NCBI GenBank assembly: GCA_016210295.1
Contig: JACQUM010000152.1
Span: 1-9,647, forward strand
Origin: Chloroflexota bacterium
GTDB lineage: Bacteria; Chloroflexota; Dehalococcoidia; UBA6926; JACQUM01
Reading direction: 5' to 3'
DNA length: 9,647 nt
In this document: one piece after another, positions 5,768-9,647 of the stretch
Layout: each line of letters starts with the position of its first letter
How positions within the stretch are numbered: position 1 is the first letter of the stretch
Made by a program: the position numbers and the translations under genes
Notes under the pieces: generated by a model
What the model was told of the DNA's origin: nothing
Seen by the model: only the letters and a program-made list of their open reading frames with translations
The model's database searches: none

Positions 5768-6271
5768 TCATGGTGTTGATGTCGGGCTGGGCGTCTGCTG
5801 GGCGGCCACGGCGGTGGCGGTCAGCCATTCGGGGAGGGGGGTCCACGTGGGGGTGACCGTTGGCGCCACGGTCCGTGAGACGACGGGGCCGGTGGGCGCC
5901 GAGCGCTGGCCACCGGAGACCATGATGGCGTGATACCAGTTGACATCGCCCTCCGCCGGCTTCTCGTCGCGGAAAGAGCCGCCGGCAGGGTCGGCTTTGC
6001 CGATCTCTAGCCAGGGGCCGGTGGGCCGGGCGGCCCGCTCGACGATGATGGTATCCACCCGTCCAGGGGGAGGGCTCCAGGAGAGGAGGACGGAGGTCTT
6101 GCCCCCGAAGGCGGCATGGGTCTCCACGGCGCGGAGCCGGAGGACCTCTGGCGGTGGGAGGTCTCCTCCGGGGTACAGGACGGCGTTAACCGCTCCCTGA
6201 ACGGCGTCACAGGCGCTTCCCAAGAGGAGAAGAGAGGCTGCGAGGAGCGGCAGGAGGAGACGTCGCTTCAT
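5768..6271 (-). CDS. secreted lipoprotein with fibronectin-III-like domain and Thr/Pro-rich tail
   Basis: The product has 167 residues from the ATG at 6271, which follows AACGAGAGA. A GTG at 6295 would add eight polar residues ahead of the signal peptide and is less likely. MKRRLLLPLLAASLLLLGSAC is a lipoprotein signal peptide, with Cys21 the lipidated residue. Residues about 40-136 look like one beta-sandwich of fibronectin type III style: PPEVLRLRAVE, VLLSWSPPPGRVDTIIVERA, GPWLEIGK, NWYHAIMVSGGQRSAPTGPVV. The tail (137-167) is a Thr/Pro/Ala-rich linker common in surface lipoproteins of Chloroflexota. It is the second gene after the copper-binding lipoprotein, 36 bases downstream, so the two probably share an mRNA. 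A structural or adhesive surface role is likely, but the partner is unknown. Confidence 0.8.
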   Translation of the reverse strand: MKRRLLLPLLAASLLLLGSACDAVQGAVNAVLYPGGDLPPPEVLRLRAVETHAAFGGKTSVLLSWSPPPGRVDTIIVERAARPTGPWLEIGKADPAGGSFRDEKPAEGDVNWYHAIMVSGGQRSAPTGPVVSRTVAPTVTPTWTPLPEWLTATAVAAQQTPSPTSTP

Positions 6272-6307
6272 TCTCTCGTTCAAGTTAAGGGGCACTGATT
6301 CGAGAAC

Positions 6308-7063
6308 CTAGCGGACGACGATTTGTGCCGTCATCAGCGGGAAGTGGGCGCTACAGTGATAGCCCCACTCGCCTGTCTGGGAGAAGGTGAAGCTGTAGCT
6401 TTGTCCTTGATCGATCGCCTGGGAGTTCAGGTCAACAAAAGCGTTATGACTCGGGTGGGGATCGGAGTTCACGAAGTGGGATACCGTGTCCTTATTCGTC
6501 CATGTGACCTTGGTCCCCTTGGAGACGACGATCTGGGCGGGACTGAACTTCAGGTCTTGCATCGCGACGGAGGCCTCCGATCTGCTCGTCATGTCCACGT
6601 AGGACGCGATCTTTGAGTCTATCTGGAAGGCGAATTGCCCGCCGTGGCAGGAGCCGTCGGGCCAGCAGGCGCTGTAGACGACGAGATAGAGGCCATCTCC
6701 CCCGCCTGCTCCCAGGAGCGCTCGCAGGGCGAGCCTGTTGGCATCGATAGTGATCTTGCTAATCAACACGGGAGCCCCATCGCGAGTGAGGGTGAGAGAC
6801 GACTTGTCGTGCAAGTTGAAGTTGAAATTGATGACGATACTCTCCGGGGTCTGCTGGAAGACTTGGCCATGCCGAGGGGACGAGTCCACGAAGTGAGGAG
6901 CAACGAGGTGGTCTGGCAACCCCTTTTCTGCCATCCCCTTGGGTGAGGGTTTGGTGGTCGGCGTTGCTGGTGGAGCGGCGCAGGCGGCTGTAAGAAAAAC
7001 AGCGCCCAACAAAACAACGGTCAGTGCTCCGAAGGGGCTCTTGAAATAGCTACCAGAGATCAT
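6308..7063 (-). CDS. CopC-cupredoxin fusion lipoprotein (copper binding)
   Basis: The product has 251 residues from the ATG at 7063, which has GGGAAG just upstream. A lipoprotein signal ends in FLTAAC (Cys28), followed by a Pro/Thr linker. Residues about 57-148 resemble CopC (periplasmic copper-resistance fold): PHFVDSSPRHGQVFQQTPESI, then GLYLVVYSACWPDGSCHGGQFAF. That second stretch has two Cys residues (133, 139) that CopC does not usually have, possibly a disulfide. Residues about 166-251 are a cupredoxin: DLKFSPAQIVVSKGTKVTWTN, His196 (DTVSHFV), and HCSAHFPLM supplying Cys237, His240 and Met244, a complete type-1 copper site. The protein should sit on the outer face of the membrane, either storing or passing copper or carrying electrons. 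No CopD, oxidase or copper sensor lies next to it here. Confidence 0.85.
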   Translation of the reverse strand: MISGSYFKSPFGALTVVLLGAVFLTAACAAPPATPTTKPSPKGMAEKGLPDHLVAPHFVDSSPRHGQVFQQTPESIVINFNFNLHDKSSLTLTRDGAPVLISKITIDANRLALRALLGAGGGDGLYLVVYSACWPDGSCHGGQFAFQIDSKIASYVDMTSRSEASVAMQDLKFSPAQIVVSKGTKVTWTNKDTVSHFVNSDPHPSHNAFVDLNSQAIDQGQSYSFTFSQTGEWGYHCSAHFPLMTAQIVVR

Positions 7064-7134
7064 CGTCTTCCCTTTGTACGAGGCTATAGTTCGTTGAAAT
7101 GTATCCCAGCTAGTTTACCCTCTGTCACCTCCTC

Positions 7135-7163
7135 TTGACAGTGTAGAACATTTATTCTAATCT
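7135..7163 (+). promoter_or_regulatory. sigma70-type promoter for the phage-like cassette
   Basis: TTGACA (7135-7140, a perfect -35) and TAATCT (7158-7163, TAnnnT -10) are separated by exactly 17 bases. The spacer is AT-rich against a GC-rich background. Transcription would start near 7170, about 40 bases before the ATG at 7210. It is the strongest promoter match in the window and lies in the gap divergent from the copper lipoprotein gene. Confidence 0.65.
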
Positions 7164-7184
7164 TGGCCTCATCTTGGTTGAAGC

Positions 7185-7195
7185 GAGGTGACCTC
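7185..7195. promoter_or_regulatory. GAGGT-G-ACCTC palindrome, possible operator
   Basis: An 11-base palindrome lies about 15 bases after the predicted transcription start. Its GAGGTGAC half also occurs inverted at 7124-7131 (GTCACCTC), so identical 8-base sites flank the -35/-10 pair. This arrangement would suit a repressor, but no regulator gene is visible in the window. Confidence 0.3.
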
Positions 7196-7209
7196 TGGGC
7201 TGGGAGGCG

Positions 7210-7494
7210 ATGGTGGTGGCTGAGTATTCCGTCACGGCCCTTCTTTCGACCTTCAACGCCCTCTATTTCCTGGCCTATCCCTGGCGGAGGAGACGCCACC
7301 GGATCGGGGCCTGGGTGCTGGGGGTGGTGAGCCTGGGGGTGGCCGTGGAGAGTTTCTATTTCGGCGTGTGGGTGTTCCTTCGAGAGACCGCAGCCAGAGA
7401 GAGCGGGGGGAGCTGGGCTCTCGTGGGAGGCGCTGGCCTGGTGGGCTCTCTCCTCATCGCCGGGCTCGTCGCCAGGCGGCACCTTCGCTGGTAG
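7210..7494 (+). CDS. small three-helix membrane protein, phage-cassette associated
   Basis: The product has 94 residues. The ATG at 7210 follows GGGAGG at good spacing. Hydrophobic segments lie at about 4-24, 32-57 and 68-90, with a strongly basic loop (RRRRHR, 26-31) between the first two that should face the cytoplasm. It is the first gene after the promoter at 7135-7163 and the first of five packed genes ending in a terminase. Size, helix number and place recall holins or other small phage membrane proteins, but no family motif is visible, so the function stays open. The stop TAG (7492-7494) is 8 bases before the next ATG. Confidence 0.65.
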   Translation: MVVAEYSVTALLSTFNALYFLAYPWRRRRHRIGAWVLGVVSLGVAVESFYFGVWVFLRETAARESGGSWALVGGAGLVGSLLIAGLVARRHLRW

Positions 7495-7502
7495 GAGGCG
7501 GA

Positions 7503-7670
7503 ATGGCGACTGCGGCCCTGGCGGTGGCCCTGAAGGCGTCCGATGCGCGGGAGCGGGAGCTGGCCTACCTCTGCTTGCTGATGGGCCTGCTCCGGGCGGC
7601 GCGGACGGTGCCGCGAAAGAGCCTCGTCCACCTGCTGGATGCGCTGACGGAGGGGGAGGATGGCCGCTAG
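7503..7670 (+). CDS. 55-residue protein of unknown function
   Basis: The ATG at 7503 follows GGTAGGAGG, a strong ribosome binding site made from the end of the previous gene. The frame ends at TAG 7668-7670 and overlaps the next ATG (7660) by 11 bases. The product is mostly helical, Ala/Leu-rich at first (MATAALAVALKA), then charged (RERELAYLCLLMGLLRAARTV), ending acidic (TEGEDGR). I do not recognise it. The overlap and binding site make it a likely real member of the cassette, with translation coupled to its neighbours. Confidence 0.55.
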   Translation: MATAALAVALKASDARERELAYLCLLMGLLRAARTVPRKSLVHLLDALTEGEDGR

Positions 7671-7998
7671 GCGAAGGCCGGGGAAAGAGCTTCGCGACTT
7701 CTACGCGAACTCCCTGGCGGAGGCGGAGCGGGAGATCCTGGAGCAGGCCCGGGAGGTGGAGGGGATCGACGAGGAGATCGCCTTGCTGCGGACGAGACTT
7801 CGTCAGGCTTTGGAGGAGCGCCCCGACGACCTGGACCTCCTGCTGAAGGGGATGCGGCTGCTTGTGCAGGCCGTCTCCGCGCGCTACCGGCTCTCGGGGA
7901 AGGCGAAGGAGGACCTCATGGACAACCTGGTGGGGGTGATCCAGGGGATCGGGGAGCAGGTGTACCCGGAGGCGTTCCGCGATGTCCCAGAGGCTTAA
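7660..7998 (+). CDS. 112-residue helical protein next to the terminase, unknown (TerS candidate)
   Basis: The ATG at 7660 overlaps the end of the previous gene and follows GGGGGAGG. The N-terminus is basic (MAARRRPGKELRDFY). A heptad-like charged stretch, AEAEREILEQAREVEGIDEE to about residue 55, suggests a coiled coil. The rest (LDLLLKGMRLLVQAVSARYRL, then an acidic end) is also helical. It lies where a small terminase subunit is often found, two genes before the large subunit. A basic start plus an oligomerising coil would fit that role, but no helix-turn-helix is evident, so this is position-based inference. The next gene starts 17 bases before its stop. Confidence 0.6.
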   Translation: MAARRRPGKELRDFYANSLAEAEREILEQAREVEGIDEEIALLRTRLRQALEERPDDLDLLLKGMRLLVQAVSARYRLSGKAKEDLMDNLVGVIQGIGEQVYPEAFRDVPEA

Positions 7999-8221
7999 GA
8001 CGGCGCTGGCGCGGCTGTTTCGGGCGGGGGGACGGGCCGGGACGGAGGGGCGGACAGTCGTCGACGTGCGTCCTCGCTCGGCCTTCGACGCGCTCCTTGA
8101 CCTGCGCCTGACCTCTTTAGAGAAGCGGGTGGACGAGATGCGAGGTCGCATATACGGGCTCATCTTCCTCGTCCTGGGCGCCGTGGCGGTCCAGACGGTG
8201 CTGAGGCTGATGGGGCTATGA
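7982..8221 (+). CDS. 79-residue protein with coiled coil and C-terminal membrane helix
   Basis: The ATG at 7982 lies inside the previous gene, and its TGA shares bases with the terminase ATG (ATGA at 8218-8221), the signature of coupled translation. The first 25 residues are basic (RLKTALARLFRAGGRAG). Residues about 35-57 can form a coil (LLDLRLTSLEKRVDEMRGRI). Residues 58-77 are a membrane helix (YGLIFLVLGAVAVQTVLRL). A coil followed by a C-terminal membrane anchor resembles XhlA-type phage proteins that work with holins, but similarity of layout is the only support. Confidence 0.6.
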   Translation: MSQRLKTALARLFRAGGRAGTEGRTVVDVRPRSAFDALLDLRLTSLEKRVDEMRGRIYGLIFLVLGAVAVQTVLRLMGL

Positions 8222-9621
8222 CGACGCTGGAGCAGAAGGTCTCCGTCCGGCTGCGGCCGTACCAGGCACAGGTGGCGCGGGCCGTCCTGGACAGTGTCTT
8301 CCACCGGCGTGGGCTGACCTTCACGGTGGAGATGGCGCGACAGGCCGGGAAGAACGAGATATCGGCCCACCTGTAGATGCTGCTCCTGTGCCTCTTCGCG
8401 GGGCGCGGGGGAGACCTGGTGAAGGCGGCGCCGACGTTCGTTCCTCAGGCGCAGACAAGCATCCGGCGCCTGGTGAGCCGGCTGCGGGAGGCGAGTGTCG
8501 AGGGGCTGTGGGCGGTGGAGCAGGGCTACATCGTCCGGGTGGGTCGGGCGCGGGGCCTGTTCTTCAGCGCCGACCGCTCCAGCCACGTGGTGGGCCAGAC
8601 GGCGCACCTGCTGCTGGAGGTAGACGAAGCCCAGGACATCCCGCCGGAGAAGTTCGACCGGGACTTCCGACCCATGGGCGCGGCGACCAACGTGACGACA
8701 GTCCTCTATGGGACGGCCTGGTCCTCCGACTCCCTGCTGGAGCAGGTCAAGGCGCAAAACATGGAGTTGGAGCGACGGGACGGCGTCCGGCGCCATTTCC
8801 GCTTCGACTGGCGCGCGGTGGCGGCGCACAACTCCCTCTACGCCCGGTACGTGGAGGCGGAGAGACAGCGCCTGGGAGAAGGGCATCCCCTGTTCCGCAC
8901 TCAGTACGCCCTGGAGTCGCTGGGTGGATCGGGGGGCCTCTTCTCGCCGGGCCAGCGGGCGCAGCTTCAGGGGGCGCATCTTCGGCGGCGGTCGCCTGAG
9001 CCAGGAAAGACCTATGTGGCGGGCCTGGACGTGGCAGGCGGCCCCGTGGGGTCGGGAGAGCTGGAATGGGGCGGGACGCCGGAACGGGGCCGCGACTCGA
9101 CGGTCCTCACCATCGCCGAGGTGGACTTCTCCGCCGCCGACGAGGTCGTGCGGGAGCCGCGCCTCCTCGTCGTCGAGCAGCGGTGGTGGACGGGCGTGCC
9201 CCATCCTCGCCTCTATGGAGAGCTGGTGGACCTCTTGAAGAAGGTGTGGGGGGTCCGCCGGGTAGCGGTGGATGCGACGGGGATGGGGGAGGGCCTGTCT
9301 GCCTTCCTGGCCCGCGCCCTGGGCAGCGTGGTCCACCCTGTGACCTTCACTCCCCAGACCAAGTCGCGCCTGGGCTTCCAACTCCTGGCGGCGGTGGAGA
9401 CGGGGCGGCTGAAGCTGTACGCCAGCGACGGCTCGGCGGAGTGGCAGGAGACGTGGCGGCAGGTGGACGCGGCGGAGGGGCACCTTTTGCCTGACCGGCG
9501 AATGAGCTTCGAGGTTGATCCCCGGCGTGGCCACGACGATTTCCTCGTGAGCCTGGCCTTGGTGGCAGAGGCAGCCCGTTTGTCGCCCCTCCGCCAGGCA
9601 CGGGGCCGCCCTCCTCCCTAA
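8218..9621 (+). pseudogene. phage terminase large subunit interrupted by in-frame TAG at 8374-8376
   Basis: Read through the stop, the frame has 467 residues, a normal TerL length. The N-terminal 52 codons include RLRPYQAQVARAVLD and EMARQAGKNE (38-47), an adapted Walker A (Lys45). TAG is codon 53. The intact downstream frame (8377-9621, 414 residues, its ATG directly after TAG) carries LLLEVDEAQDI (Walker B, Asp136/Glu137 in full-length numbering), YVAGLDVAGG (Asp271) and RVAVDATGMG (Asp352). GHDDFLVSLAL (Asp440/Asp441) completes the RNase H-like nuclease site. TerL packages phage DNA into proheads with ATP and cuts the concatemer. One base change from GAG or CAG would give the TAG. The rest shows no decay. 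Possible explanations are a recent nonsense mutation, suppression, a split gene restarting at 8377, or a sequencing error. Confidence 0.88.
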
Positions 9622-9628
9622 CAGGGTG

Positions 9629-9647
9629 CTGAAAAAGGGGAGTGCAG
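9629..9647 (+). promoter_or_regulatory. possible ribosome binding site of a following gene
   Basis: AAAAAGGGGAGTGCAG closes the window. AGGGGAG would be a good Shine-Dalgarno site if an ATG lies a few bases beyond the edge, as expected if a portal gene follows the terminase. The start itself is not visible. Confidence 0.3.

Noticed and set aside
7084..9534. An 816-codon open frame on the minus strand
   Set aside because: It runs antisense across five packed plus-strand genes including the terminase motifs, is low-complexity (Arg/Pro/His/Leu), and has no domain; GC-rich codon use opens such frames.
9622..9647. CAGGGTGCTGAAAAAGG as the terminal inverted repeat of an insertion sequence
   Set aside because: It recalls transposon ends, but no partner repeat, target duplication or transposase is inside the window; a ribosome binding site for the next phage gene explains part of it as well.
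1..9647. CRISPR arrays, toxin-antitoxin pairs, retron or other defence genes
   Set aside because: I found no evenly spaced direct repeats and no motifs of such systems in any frame I would support.

Overview
The window is high-GC bacterial DNA with a chromosomal part (1 to about 7080) and a phage-derived part (about 7100 to 9647). No marker fixes the taxon. The combination of Thr/Pro-tailed lipoproteins, intergenic 'ccctctccc...gggagaggg' hairpins, the CCCTGAGCTTGCCGAAGGG-type element and a possible leaderless metG promoter is what I would expect from a Chloroflexota (Dehalococcoidia-like) genome. That placement is an inference.

Layout, left to right. The minus-strand 5' part of a Lon-like AAA+ protease gene runs off the left edge (1-1154). 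It is divergent from a small four-helix membrane protein (1401-1889). Next comes a tiny gene (2005-2100) with a strong ribosome binding site; it encodes a 31-residue stand-alone classical C2H2 zinc finger. A 45-nt near-perfect palindrome (2139-2183) and a weak terminator-like hairpin separate it from methionyl-tRNA synthetase (metG, 2364-4040). A long-chain polyprenyl diphosphate synthase follows metG closely (4051-5019). A possible 27-residue membrane peptide (5090-5173) and a HIT-family nucleotide hydrolase/transferase (5254-5598) complete this plus-strand block. Intergenic repeats lie between the HIT gene and the converging genes at 5599-5767.

A two-gene minus-strand operon follows. Its first gene encodes a CopC-cupredoxin fusion lipoprotein (6308-7063) and its second a fibronectin-III-like lipoprotein with a Thr/Pro-rich tail (5768-6271). 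Both products should sit on the outer face of the membrane. The first probably binds copper.

From a good sigma70-type promoter (TTGACA-N17-TAATCT, 7135-7163), a tightly packed plus-strand cassette begins. It contains a three-helix membrane protein, a 55-residue protein, a 112-residue helical protein, a 79-residue protein with a C-terminal membrane segment, and a phage terminase large subunit (8218-9621). The terminase frame is interrupted by an in-frame TAG at 8374-8376, just after its Walker A-like motif, and an ATG follows at once. Everything after the stop (Walker B, nuclease motifs) is intact. This is either a recently broken prophage gene, a split or recoded terminase, or a sequencing error.

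The points most worth a second look are the stand-alone zinc finger, the amber-interrupted terminase with its unassigned neighbours, and the 45-nt palindrome. I do not see a complete new defence or mobile system.
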